From: CAZQKE01 sp964593865
GTDB taxonomy: Bacteria; Chloroflexota; Anaerolineae; JAAYZQ01
Reading direction: 5' to 3'
Length of the DNA: 64,000 nt
Assembly: GCA_964593865.1 (NCBI GenBank)
Contig: CAZQKE010000089.1
Coordinates: forward strand, 1-64,000
Shown: one piece after another, positions 32,227-40,731 of the stretch
Position numbering within the stretch: position 1 is the stretch's first letter
Layout: each line of letters starts with the position of its first letter
Position numbers and translations under genes: made by a program
The notes under the pieces: model-generated
The model's input: only the letters and a program-made list of their open reading frames with translations
Told to the model about the DNA's origin: nothing
Database searches by the model: none

Positions 32227-33924
32227 GTGACAAAGAAGAAAAAAAAGAAGATGCAGTGGTACAAGATGGACCTGCATCTCCACACACCCGCTTCTGCCGA
32301 TTGGCAAGAACCGGGGGTTGACTATTTGGACCTGCTCCACACAGCGGAGATGCGGGGGTTGGACATTATTGCCATCACCGACCACAACACCGTTGCCGGT
32401 TGCGCGGCATTGCAGGCGGACATTGAGAAACTTGATTTATTGGAACGATTGGGGAGAATCCAGCCTGACGAACAGCGCAGATTGGACGAGTACCGGCGCA
32501 TTGGGAACAAGATTTTGGTATTGCCGGGGTTTGAATTCACGGCCACATTGGGATTTCATATTTTGGCCGTCTTCCCGCCCGAAACCTCGATCCGCCGATT
32601 GGAACATTTGCTGCTGGAGTTGAACGTACCGGCTTCCATGCTGGACGAAGGAGCGACCGAAGTCGGGGCCACCGTTGATGTCCTGACCGCCTACCGCCTC
32701 ATTGACGAAGCGGGGGGCCTGGTCATCGCCGCCCACGCCAACTCAAGCCACGGCGTGGCCTTACAGGGCCTCAACTTTGGCGGCCAGACGCGCATCGCCT
32801 ACACCCAAGACCGTCACCTGCACGCCCTGGAAGTCACCGACCTGGAAAAGCGAGGCCGCCGGACGACCGCCTCCTTTTTCAGCGGGCGCAAACCGGAATA
32901 CCCCCGGCGGATGCACTGCATCCAGGGATCCGACGCCCACCGCCGCAACCGCGATCCCGACGATCCCGGCCGTTTGGGGTGGGGCGACCGCGTGACCGAA
33001 ATCCTGTTGCCGGAGCCGACCTTTGAGGCCATCAAGGCCGTCTTTTTGGGCGATGACTTTTCCCGAACGCGGCCCTACCGCCCGGCCAAAGCCCCTTTTG
33101 ACCACGTCCAAGCCGCCCGCGAAGAAGGCCCCAGCATCGTCCAAGCCTTCCACGAGAGCATGACCAAGCGCGGTGGGCGGCTCCATGCCATCCTGCGGGA
33201 TGTGGTCGCCATGGCCAACACCAACGGCGGGACCATCTTTGTCGGCGTCAAGGCCGATCCTAAGGCGATCCCGGCGGGCATCTCCGACCCGGAGGCGGCC
33301 GCCGCCACCCTCAAGGCCGAGATCCAACGCATGATCACCCCGCCCCTGGACGTAGAGATCACAACGGTAGAAACCCATGGCCGTCCTGTGCTGCAGCTGA
33401 GCGTCCCCCTGGGCGAAGATGTACCCTACGCCCTGGACGGGACCAAAATCTACCTCCGCCAAGAGACCGAGACCCACCAGGCCATGCGCGACGAAATCGT
33501 CGCCCTGGTCCGCCGCGCCCTGCAGGGCAAAGAGCAGGATGCGGAAAAGGCCGAAGCAGAAGAGACGGCAGCCGGGGGCGTTGAACCACCGGGAACCGGC
33601 GTCCAAATCCTGGAAACCGTAGAGCGCAAGGGAACCCTTTACCACACCATGAAGAACCTGCGCAACGGCAGCATCGTCCACAACGTGACCCGCTCCTCGG
33701 CCCGGAAGCTATGGCGATACGCCATCACCGAACATGAAAACAACCCGGTGCAGGAGGACAAGGTCCGTTGGCAAGGCAACTTGGGGCTGTGGAAATCGTC
33801 GCGTCGGGCGGGAAAAGTGCGCTATGACCTGGTCCAGCGGATGCCCGACGGCCAGCTGCATGTCTACTATGGCGTCACGGAGGACGGCATAGACGGCCCC
33901 TGGCGCGTGTTTTTGGAAGAGTAA
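32227..33924 (+). CDS. PHP phosphoesterase-AlbA_2 fusion protein
   Basis: 565 aa. The N-terminal PHP domain (about 10-265) has metal-binding signatures DLHLHTPAS, ITDHNT, AAHANSSH and GSDAHRR, as in PHP phosphoesterases and nucleases. An AlbA_2/Schlafen-type nucleic-acid-binding domain follows (about 295-440: GPSIVQAFHES, VAMANTNGGTIFVGVKADP and DGTKIYLRQETET). The last 80 residues (RKGTLYHTMKNLRNGSIVHN ...) look like a small beta-rich add-on. A GTG start at 32227 follows GAGG. A PHP enzyme guided by a Schlafen-like module suggests RNA or DNA end processing, or a defence role; this is inference. Confidence 0.85.
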   Translation: MTKKKKKKMQWYKMDLHLHTPASADWQEPGVDYLDLLHTAEMRGLDIIAITDHNTVAGCAALQADIEKLDLLERLGRIQPDEQRRLDEYRRIGNKILVLPGFEFTATLGFHILAVFPPETSIRRLEHLLLELNVPASMLDEGATEVGATVDVLTAYRLIDEAGGLVIAAHANSSHGVALQGLNFGGQTRIAYTQDRHLHALEVTDLEKRGRRTTASFFSGRKPEYPRRMHCIQGSDAHRRNRDPDDPGRLGWGDRVTEILLPEPTFEAIKAVFLGDDFSRTRPYRPAKAPFDHVQAAREEGPSIVQAFHESMTKRGGRLHAILRDVVAMANTNGGTIFVGVKADPKAIPAGISDPEAAAATLKAEIQRMITPPLDVEITTVETHGRPVLQLSVPLGEDVPYALDGTKIYLRQETETHQAMRDEIVALVRRALQGKEQDAEKAEAEETAAGGVEPPGTGVQILETVERKGTLYHTMKNLRNGSIVHNVTRSSARKLWRYAITEHENNPVQEDKVRWQGNLGLWKSSRRAGKVRYDLVQRMPDGQLHVYYGVTEDGIDGPWRVFLEE

Positions 33925-33953
33925 GGTCGGTCCAAGTTGCTCTTTTGGGGCTT

Positions 33954-34028
33954 GGCCGTCCGCAAGTGCGCCCGAATACACGAGTGGGCCGGGCACACTT
34001 GCGCGTTCGGCTCGATTCGCGGACGGCC
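33954..34028. repeat. 75-bp palindromic intergenic element, copy 1
   Basis: Ends in perfect 10-bp inverted repeats GGCCGTCCGC ... GCGGACGGCC with an inner CGAAT ... ATTCG pair. A similar element of 76 bp with the same layout lies at 58193-58268. It is non-coding and sits between the PHP and AAA genes; the rest of the gap to 34191 shows nothing else recognised. Confidence 0.65.
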
Positions 34029-34191
34029 CGCCCTGGCCGAGGGGATGGGCCGTCCCGCGGTACGTCGACGGGGATGAACCGCCGGTCGGTTCGTGCCGGG
34101 CTGCAATCCGGCATAAGGGCGCAATCTGTGACCGATTCCGGAGACCTGCGCCACGGTCCGGCGGGGGGGGTACCTGCAGAAGGGTTGTGCT

Positions 34192-35502
34192 ATGACAACG
34201 AAATCATCTACCGATCCTTATGAGCAATACATCCCGGAGCCGAAATCTATCGAGGAAACGGGCCTGACCATGGGCTTTATCGCCGATCTGGTGCTCAAAC
34301 TGGTCTACTACAAGAGCGAGATGAGCAGCATGGAGATCGCCGAGGAACTGGCCCTGCCCTACGTGGGCATCATGGAAAAGGTTCTGGACTTTCTCAAGAG
34401 AGAAGAATACATAGAGGTCTCCGGTTCCAAGGGGTTCGGGGAAAGGGGATACCAATGGGTTATCACCGGCAAGGGCAGCGACCGGGCGGTCAAGGCCCTG
34501 GATCGGGATATGTACATCGGCCCGGCCCCCGTCCCCCTGGAGGCGTATAACCAGATGGTCCGGCGGCAGACCATAGGCCGTTTACGCGTCGGCCCGGCGG
34601 AGGTTCGTCAGGCCCTTTCCCACCTGGTGTTGAGTGGGGAGTTGGTCAACCGGATCGGCCCTGCGGTCAACTCCGGGCACTCCCTCTTCCTGTACGGGCC
34701 GCCGGGCAACGGCAAGACGGTCATCGCCAAGGGCATTATCCGGATGCTCAAAGGACACGTCTACATTCCCTACGCCGTGACGGTGGACGGTCAGATCATC
34801 CGCGTCTTTGATGAGATGAATCACAAGCGGATCAAAGGGCCGCCGGAGCGGGAACGGCAGGAGGGCAGCGGCTTGGGCGCCCGGCGGTTGGACCCCCGTT
34901 GGGTGCGGATTCGTCGCCCGGAGATCGTCGTCGGCGGTGAGCTGACCATGCATAACCTGGACCTGATCTACGATCCCATCTCCAAAACCTACGAAGCCCC
35001 CCTGCAGATGAAGGCCAACAACGGGCTGTTCGTCATTGACGACTTTGGCCGCCAGCCGATGCGTCCCCAGGACCTGCTCAACCGCTGGATCGTCCCTTTG
35101 GAAATGCATATTGACTTTCTGACCCTGCAGACGGGCAAAAAGATAGAGATCCCCTTTGACGAACTGATCGTCTTTTCTACCAACCTGGACCCCAAAGACC
35201 TGGTGGATGATGCCTTCCTGCGGCGCATTCGCCACAAACTGCTGATTGATTACCCCGATGAAAAGATGTTCTACCAGATCATGCAACAAGAATGCGCCCG
35301 CCGGAACATGGACCTACCGCCGGAGGCGTTTGTCTACCTGATCCAAAAACATTACATCGCCGCCGACCGGCCCTTGCGCTCCTGCCATCCCCGCGACCTG
35401 TTGGACCAGATTGAAGATATTGCCTCCTATCTGGGAATCAAACCGGTCCTTTCCAAGCAGCTCATTGATGCTGCTTGCGAGAGCTACTTTGCCGAGGTCT
35501 GA
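34192..35502 (+). CDS. AAA+ ATPase with N-terminal winged-helix domain
   Basis: 436 aa. An N-terminal winged-helix-like module (about 28-90: LVLKLVYYKSEMSSMEIAEE, then ERGYQWVITGKG) is followed by an AAA+ domain with Walker A GPPGNGKT (169-176), Walker B GLFVIDDFGR and a sensor-1 Asn in IVFSTNLDP. The C-terminal lid ends with PLRSCHPRDLLDQIE. The Walker B acid pair is D-D rather than D-E. No family symbol can be given. The DNA-binding-like front end suggests a regulator or remodelling factor. Confidence 0.82.
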   Translation: MTTKSSTDPYEQYIPEPKSIEETGLTMGFIADLVLKLVYYKSEMSSMEIAEELALPYVGIMEKVLDFLKREEYIEVSGSKGFGERGYQWVITGKGSDRAVKALDRDMYIGPAPVPLEAYNQMVRRQTIGRLRVGPAEVRQALSHLVLSGELVNRIGPAVNSGHSLFLYGPPGNGKTVIAKGIIRMLKGHVYIPYAVTVDGQIIRVFDEMNHKRIKGPPERERQEGSGLGARRLDPRWVRIRRPEIVVGGELTMHNLDLIYDPISKTYEAPLQMKANNGLFVIDDFGRQPMRPQDLLNRWIVPLEMHIDFLTLQTGKKIEIPFDELIVFSTNLDPKDLVDDAFLRRIRHKLLIDYPDEKMFYQIMQQECARRNMDLPPEAFVYLIQKHYIAADRPLRSCHPRDLLDQIEDIASYLGIKPVLSKQLIDAACESYFAEV

Positions 35503-35503
35503 G

Positions 35504-36022
35504 ATGGCGATCCGAGTCGGAATCTTGACCGTCAGCGACCGGGGCTACCGAGGCGAATACCGCGATCTCAGCGGCCCCTTGATCCGCGAGATGGTGCAAG
35601 AGCGTTTGGGGGCCGCCGTCGAGCAGGAAACCATCGTGCCCGACGAGCGGGCGGTCATCGCGGCCACCTTGCGCACCTGGGCCGATGCTGCGCACCTGGA
35701 CCTGGTGCTCACCACGGGAGGGACGGGGTTCGCTCCCCGCGATGTGACGCCGGAGGCAACCCGCGATGTCATTGAGCGGGAAGCACCGGGCTTGGTCGAA
35801 GCGATGCGGGCTGCCGGCCTTGCGGTCACACCCTACGCCATGCTCTCGCGGGCCGTGGCCGGGATCAGAGGGCGGACCCTCATCGTGAACCTGCCCGGCA
35901 GCCCCAAAGCGGTGCGCGAAAACCTGGAGACGATCTTGCCTGCCTTGCCCCACGCCGTAGAGCTGCTACAGGGCCGCAAAGGGACAGACCGCCACCCGGA
36001 CGAACGTTCCCGGTCGGCCTGA
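35504..36022 (+). CDS. Molybdopterin adenylyltransferase / MoaB-Mog family
   Basis: 172 aa. MoCF-binding fold with the molybdopterin loop TTGGTGFAPRDVTPEA and the later NLPGSPKA motif. Mog activates molybdopterin with ATP before Mo insertion; MoaB-type proteins are close relatives, so the exact role is open. The ATG begins one base after the stop of the AAA gene. No other molybdenum cofactor genes are in the window. Confidence 0.92.
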   Translation: MAIRVGILTVSDRGYRGEYRDLSGPLIREMVQERLGAAVEQETIVPDERAVIAATLRTWADAAHLDLVLTTGGTGFAPRDVTPEATRDVIEREAPGLVEAMRAAGLAVTPYAMLSRAVAGIRGRTLIVNLPGSPKAVRENLETILPALPHAVELLQGRKGTDRHPDERSRSA

Positions 36023-36227
36023 TCCCGCCACGCCACGACGGGGCGCAGGCAGAGGCGTCTATCGTTCCCGGTGTCGGCTTTGAGGCCGGGCGTGTGCCCT
36101 CATCTTGCCCGCCGTGGGATCGCGGAGGGGAAGCGCAAACCCTGTCGTCTCTCGGCGGTCCCTGCGCCACTACAGCGCGAACCTTGTAAAAAGGATATGG
36201 TGTCAACGGCGTATCCCGGAGGTAACG

Positions 36228-37472
36228 ATGGAAGCAGATCTCCTCATCTATGATGCAGATCAGGTGTTGACGCTGGCCTCCCCCGGTGGCCCCAAACGGG
36301 GCGCGGCCATGAGCGATCTGGGGATCATCCCCAACGGAGCGGTAGCCATCCGCGATGGGCGCATTGTAGATGTCGGTCCTTCTGAAGAGCTGCGCAGCCA
36401 GGTGCGGGCTGCCCATACGTTGTACGTCAAGGGGGTTTTGGTCATGCCCGGCTTTGTGGACCCCCACACCCACCTGGTTTGGGCCGGGGAGCGGTCCGAT
36501 GAATTTGAAATGCGTGTGGCCGGGGCCAGCTACCAAGAGATCATGGCCGCCGGTGGCGGAATTATGAACACCGTGCGCCATACGCGGGCGGCTTCCCTGG
36601 ACGATCTGACGGCCCAAAGCCTCGCCCGCCTGGAGCAGATGTTGGCCCACGGCACGACGACGGTTGAGATCAAAACGGGTTACGGCCTGAACGTCGCCGA
36701 CGAATTGAAGCAATTGGAGGTCATAAGCCGTTTGCAGGCCGATACGCCCGCCCGCTTGGTCCCGACCTTTTTGGGCGCCCATGCCATCCCCGCCGAATAT
36801 ACGGATCGCGCCGATGAATATGTGGACCTTGTTGTGGAGGAAATGCTGCCCGCCGCCGTCGCTTCCGATGCCCCGCCGACCTTTTGCGATGTCTTTTGTG
36901 AGGAGGGGGCCTTTTCGTTGGAGCAATCGCGGCGGGTATTGGAAGCGGCCCGCGATCTGGGCTTGGGCCTCAAGATACACGCCGACGAGTTCGCAGCCCT
37001 GGGCGGCACGCGGCTGGCCGTTGAACTGGGGGCCGTCTCGGCGGACCATCTGGTTTGTACCCCACCCGAAGAGATCGAGATGCTGGCCCGTTCGGATACG
37101 GTGGCCGTAGCCCTGCCGGGCACACCCTTCGGCCTGGGGCAGCAGGATTACACCCCGGCCAGGGCCATCATTGAGGCAGGAGGGGCGGTGGCATTGGCCA
37201 CCGATTGCAATCCGGGGACCTCTTGGTGCGAAAATATGCAGTTCATGATCGCCCTGGCCTGCCGTTACATGGGCCTGACCCCGGCGGAAGCCGTCAGCGC
37301 GGCGACCATCAACGCCGCCTATGCCGTCGGCCTGGGCCACGAGGTCGGCAGCTTGGAACCGGGCAAGCGGGCCGACCTAATCCTGCTCGATGTGCCCTCC
37401 CATCGTCATCTGGGCTATCGCTTTGGCTCCAACCTGGTCCGAGCGGTCATCGCCGCAGGGCAGGTCCTCTGA
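36228..37472 (+). CDS. hutI: Imidazolonepropionase
   Basis: 414-aa amidohydrolase-superfamily enzyme for histidine degradation (imidazolonepropionate to formiminoglutamate). Metal and substrate motifs include DPHTHLVWAGERSDEF, the GGGIMNTVRHTR loop, EIKTGYGL, HADEF and ATDCNPGTSW. The GGAGG site at 36219-36223 sets the start at 36228. It is alone: no hutU, hutH or hutG is nearby. Confidence 0.95.
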   Translation: MEADLLIYDADQVLTLASPGGPKRGAAMSDLGIIPNGAVAIRDGRIVDVGPSEELRSQVRAAHTLYVKGVLVMPGFVDPHTHLVWAGERSDEFEMRVAGASYQEIMAAGGGIMNTVRHTRAASLDDLTAQSLARLEQMLAHGTTTVEIKTGYGLNVADELKQLEVISRLQADTPARLVPTFLGAHAIPAEYTDRADEYVDLVVEEMLPAAVASDAPPTFCDVFCEEGAFSLEQSRRVLEAARDLGLGLKIHADEFAALGGTRLAVELGAVSADHLVCTPPEEIEMLARSDTVAVALPGTPFGLGQQDYTPARAIIEAGGAVALATDCNPGTSWCENMQFMIALACRYMGLTPAEAVSAATINAAYAVGLGHEVGSLEPGKRADLILLDVPSHRHLGYRFGSNLVRAVIAAGQVL

Positions 37473-37491
37473 ACGCCCGGTCCGAGGCCTG

Positions 37492-37508
37492 GCCGGTCAC
37501 CGACCGGC
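37492..37508. terminator. Hairpin between convergent hutI and glutaredoxin genes
   Basis: GCCGGTC-ACC-GACCGGC, a perfect 7-bp stem between convergent stop codons. There is no clear T-run on either side, so terminator function is uncertain. Confidence 0.35.
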
Positions 37509-37518
37509 ATCAGACTCC

Positions 37519-37731
37519 TCAAAAGCCGTTGAACCCCACCGTCACCTGCCCATCCCGGAGGATGGTAGGCACATGGCGGCGACCGCCGTTCAGCTCCAAC
37601 ATGCGCTTGAGGGCGTCGGGATCGGCTTTGACGTTGTACTCGGTGTAGCGGATGCCCTGCCGCCGGAGATCGGCTTTGGCCGCCGCGCAGTAGGGGCAGC
37701 CCGGCTTGGTAAAAATCGTCACTTCGCTCAT
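37519..37731 (-). CDS. Glutaredoxin-like protein
   Basis: 70-aa thioredoxin-fold protein with the redox motif CPYC (Cys12-Cys15, in TKPGCPYC) and the cis-proline segment VPTI. Length and motif fit NrdH/GrxC-like monothiol-disulfide oxidoreductases; the C-terminal GFNGF is typical of Grx-like proteins. A GGAGGT site precedes the ATG. Confidence 0.93.
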   Translation of the reverse strand: MSEVTIFTKPGCPYCAAAKADLRRQGIRYTEYNVKADPDALKRMLELNGGRRHVPTILRDGQVTVGFNGF

Positions 37732-38082
37732 CCGATACCTCCTTTACGTCACATTTTGCGTCTGAAACGGTCCTTTGGCCGTTCCGGCTGTGCATTCCGC
37801 GCCACAACGGCGGGGTGTGCCGAGGACCGGTCCCCGCGTTCCTCTGCCGCCTTTGGACCGCGGGCCGGAGGTTGTGCGACGGCGTGCCGCCCGTGCATGG
37901 GTAACCCTCACCCTCCTGCAGAGTAGGGCCGGTGCGTTTGCCGTTCCCGCGCCGGTCGCGCCGCCGGGGGATGGCGTTTCCCTGCGGCTTCTGCCCCCGC
38001 GGTGTGCCGTCTTGGAAGTGCCTTGCCCTCTCCCACAGGCCCCCTGCAGGAGGGTGTCTACGGAGCATTCGGCAGGGGAATC
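37732..38082. other. GC-rich intergenic stretch with a long-range inverted repeat
   Basis: This 350-bp gap has no convincing gene. It contains perfect 13-bp inverted repeats CACCCTCCTGCAG (37909-37921) and CTGCAGGAGGGTG (38044-38056) enclosing 122 bp of GC-rich sequence with several smaller complementary segments. I could not match it to RNase P, tmRNA, SRP RNA or a riboswitch. Confidence 0.5.
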
Positions 38083-38391
38083 TCAGGTATCTTGGGCGAT
38101 CAGCTGCACGTTGGCGTCATCGGGCGGGCGGTTCTTCTCGATCCATGCCTCAAACCATTCGGGATCCCACCAATGGATGAGGGCCGCTGCCCGGTCCGGT
38201 CGCTGGCTGAGGAGACTGTTGATGGCATACTTTTCCTGGTATGCTTTGTCCACCGCCTTGTCCACCTCGGTATGGCTTACCTTCCCGGCTTTCCACGCCT
38301 GGAAGGTTTCGCACAGGGGTTCCATAATTTTATGCCAGCGGTAGTTCCAATAATCGTCGGTCAGCTTCTCTTCCCACGTTTTGAGCGTCAT
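38083..38391 (-). CDS. Conserved small protein at the end of the DsrE-TusA-DsrMK-like operon
   Basis: 102 aa, soluble, Trp-rich and charged (WEEKLTDDYWNYRWHKIMEP ... LIHWWDPEWFEAWIEKN), with no cysteine motif beyond a single Cys and no signal peptide. It starts 16 bp after the Fe-S protein stop with an AAGGGGGA ribosome site, so it is the last gene of the operon. Family not recognised; it may be a small accessory subunit or assembly factor of the complex. Confidence 0.75.
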   Translation of the reverse strand: MTLKTWEEKLTDDYWNYRWHKIMEPLCETFQAWKAGKVSHTEVDKAVDKAYQEKYAINSLLSQRPDRAAALIHWWDPEWFEAWIEKNRPPDDANVQLIAQDT

Positions 38392-38407
38392 CTTGTCCCC
38401 CTTCTTA

Positions 38408-39658
38408 TCAGACGATCAGGGCATCGGCAATCAGGTCAATGACCCCTTTGATCTCAATGTTCAGTTCGTAGTGTTTGTTCAGGTCTTCCAACTGGGCTTT
38501 GCAGTTCTCGCACGCGGTGACGACCCACTTGGCCTCGGTCTGGCGGATCTGTTGGACTTTGGGCAGGCCACCCTCCATCCGCCGTTCGAATTTCTCATCG
38601 GCGGCGGCAATGAGACCGCCCCCACCACCACAGCACCAGTTCAGTTCACGGTTGGGCGTCATCTCCCGAAAGTCGGTGGCAACGGCATGGATCAGCGCCC
38701 GCGGCTCGTCGTACATGCCGGAGCTGCGCCCCAGGCTGCACGAATCGTGGAAGGTCATGGGGGTATCAAAAAGATTCGGTTTGATCTTGATCCGCCCTTG
38801 TTTCAGGTATTCGTAAGTCAAGGGCACGATGTTAAGCCGCTCAATGCCGGCGATCTCATCGCCGAACCAGCTTTCAAAGTAATTGAACAGAGTTCGGCTG
38901 GCGTGCCCGCATTCGGGATACACGATGGCTTTGACACCCAGTCGCTTGGCCTCGTCTACGATCCACTGGGCTGCCTGTTTGGATTTGGCCCCATCCCCGA
39001 CAAAGTAGGAATGGTTGGTGGCCGTGAACATGCTCAGCGTCCAGTTTTCCCCGGCGGCGAAAAAGATCTTGGCCGCCGGAATGATGGCGTGTTCGCCCAC
39101 AAGGGGCACGTACAGCATGTCGGCCCCTTCCTTGCCCACGGGGATCGTGAGATCGGGGTGGAACTCGGCCTGCAATTGAGCCTCCAGCTCGCTGACCTGT
39201 TCCAGGAAAAAGTCCTTGACGAATTCTATGATCTCGCCTTTGGCCACCTCCGAATCGCCGATCTCGGCGATGATCTCCGGCCCGATCCCCTCCTTGAGGA
39301 TGGCGTAGCGGGCCGTGCCGACCAGTAAGCCGGTATCCAGGTCAAAAGGACAGAAGACGGCACAGCGTCGGCAACCGGTGCAATCCCACAGGGCCTTTTC
39401 CAACTGGGCGGCCAGAACGGCGTCGTTGTGGGGTAGCTCGTGGTACCAGTCCGCCAGCTTATTGTTGCCGGCCTTGCTGGCCTCCAGGGCCTGTTTGATC
39501 AAGACCATGCGCTGAGCCGGGATGTGAGCAGGGTCTTGGGAAACGGTGTAAAAGTGGCAGGCATCGGCGCAGGAGCCGCAGCGGACGCAAATGTCGGCAT
39601 AGTATTGGATGGGCCGGTTGAAGCGGTCGCGCATTGTTTCGACAAATTGGTTCAACAT
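38408..39658 (-). CDS. Fe-S oxidoreductase subunit, DsrK/HdrD-like (CCG domains)
   Basis: 416 aa. Two N-terminal 4Fe-4S motifs (CVRCGSCADAC and CTGCRRCAVFC) are followed by two CCG-type cysteine domains (regions ending GHASRTLFNYFESW and WCCGGGGGLIAA with a later TACENCKAQL). This is the layout of heterodisulfide reductase D, DsrK and glycolate-oxidase/GlpC electron-transfer subunits. Its partner is the membrane cytochrome b encoded directly upstream. It likely passes electrons between quinone and a cytoplasmic thiol or sulfur carrier (inference). Confidence 0.9.
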   Translation of the reverse strand: MLNQFVETMRDRFNRPIQYYADICVRCGSCADACHFYTVSQDPAHIPAQRMVLIKQALEASKAGNNKLADWYHELPHNDAVLAAQLEKALWDCTGCRRCAVFCPFDLDTGLLVGTARYAILKEGIGPEIIAEIGDSEVAKGEIIEFVKDFFLEQVSELEAQLQAEFHPDLTIPVGKEGADMLYVPLVGEHAIIPAAKIFFAAGENWTLSMFTATNHSYFVGDGAKSKQAAQWIVDEAKRLGVKAIVYPECGHASRTLFNYFESWFGDEIAGIERLNIVPLTYEYLKQGRIKIKPNLFDTPMTFHDSCSLGRSSGMYDEPRALIHAVATDFREMTPNRELNWCCGGGGGLIAAADEKFERRMEGGLPKVQQIRQTEAKWVVTACENCKAQLEDLNKHYELNIEIKGVIDLIADALIV

Positions 39659-39671
39659 GGTGAGGACCTCC

Positions 39672-40385
39672 TTAGCTCCGCATAACCATTTTGTTCAAGC
39701 CCGCGCCAACGGTGTGGAGCAGTTTACCAAAGGGGAAGTAGATCATCAAAATCTGGACCAGGGTAAAGTGCCAGATAAAGACAACACCGGCACTTTCCGG
39801 CACGGGTTGCCAGCTAAATTTGAACAACCCCTGCATGAATTCCCGGATCGCCTGTTGATCCACTTCCAGGACCAGACGCATGTGGAGACCGGTGATGGCA
39901 ATGCTCGCCAGCAGGACCAGGGCGAAATAGTCTTCCGGCGTGGAAAGGACCTTGATCGTCCCCCCCCAGCGGCGGAGGAAGAGGTAGATGAGGGGGATGA
40001 AAAAGAGCAACCCGGCGGTCATCCCGGCAATGGCCGAGAAGGTATGCGTTTCCTCTTCCCCCCAGCCGAGCAGATCCCACAGGAAGTAAAAATCGGTCAC
40101 GGTGCGGATGTGGCCCAAGAACAGGAGCAAAAGCCCGACGTGCATGATAAACCCCCCGGCCCACAGCAGGCGGTTGACACGAAAGACGCTCCGCATGGTG
40201 AACATGTCCACCAGGGCGTCGGCAATGCGCCCCAGGCGGCTTTCCGGGCGGGGGTAGAGGGAAAGGTGGGCCGTCACAGGGGGCTTTTGGAACCAGTTTC
40301 GCAGCCGATAGATCAACCCACCGATCAGGATGATCACTGCCAGGTAGGGTGTGATATAGGCCAGGATATACTCAACAGTTTCCAT
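39672..40385 (-). CDS. Membrane cytochrome b subunit, DsrM/NarI-like
   Basis: 237 aa with five to six helices and a NarI/DsrM-like pattern of histidines within helices (FIMHVGLLLLFLGHI, TGLHMR, FIWHFTLVQ, KLLHTVG), expected to bind haem b. It should connect the quinone pool to the DsrK/HdrD-like protein encoded 13 bp downstream. A GGAGGA ribosome site precedes the ATG. Confidence 0.88.
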   Translation of the reverse strand: METVEYILAYITPYLAVIILIGGLIYRLRNWFQKPPVTAHLSLYPRPESRLGRIADALVDMFTMRSVFRVNRLLWAGGFIMHVGLLLLFLGHIRTVTDFYFLWDLLGWGEEETHTFSAIAGMTAGLLFFIPLIYLFLRRWGGTIKVLSTPEDYFALVLLASIAITGLHMRLVLEVDQQAIREFMQGLFKFSWQPVPESAGVVFIWHFTLVQILMIYFPFGKLLHTVGAGLNKMVMRS

Positions 40386-40423
40386 ATTGCCTATCCTCCT
40401 TGATGTACCGTTTATGAAGGGAG

Positions 40424-40460
40424 GCCGGAAGCCGCGGTCGGGTTTGGCGCGGCTTCCGGC
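40424..40460 (-). other. Intercistronic hairpin between tusA-like and dsrM-like genes
   Basis: 13-bp perfect stem, GCCGGAAGCCGCG ... CGCGGCTTCCGGC, with an 11-nt loop. On the transcribed strand it is followed by CTCCCTTC rather than a U-run. It is therefore more likely an RNA-processing or stability element that separates expression of the two halves of the operon than a full terminator. Confidence 0.55.
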
Positions 40461-40470
40461 ACGTGCCCGG

Positions 40471-40710
40471 CTACGCGGTACGGCGGATGTAGAACTTGAA
40501 CACGCCTTCTTCCTTTTTGGCCTCCAGCAGCTCGTTGCCGGTGCTCTTGGCCCAGGCGGTGATGTCGGCCATAGAACCGGGATCGGTGGCCAGCACCTCC
40601 AAGATTTCGCCTACGGCGATCTTGGCGATCTCTTTCTTGGTTTTGACCACGGGCATCGGGCACTTGAGGCCCTTTGCGTCCAACGTCCTTGCAGGTGTGT
40701 ATTCGCTCAT
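40471..40710 (-). CDS. TusA family sulfurtransferase
   Basis: 79 aa with the TusA/SirA fold and the CPxP motif (LKCPMPVVKTKK), whose Cys carries persulfide sulfur. It lies between a DsrE-family gene and a DsrMK-like pair, as in sulfur-trafficking clusters. It could relay sulfane sulfur to or from the DsrE-like protein. Confidence 0.93.
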   Translation of the reverse strand: MSEYTPARTLDAKGLKCPMPVVKTKKEIAKIAVGEILEVLATDPGSMADITAWAKSTGNELLEAKKEEGVFKFYIRRTA

Positions 40711-40731
40711 CTTTGTCTCTCCTTTTTGTTT

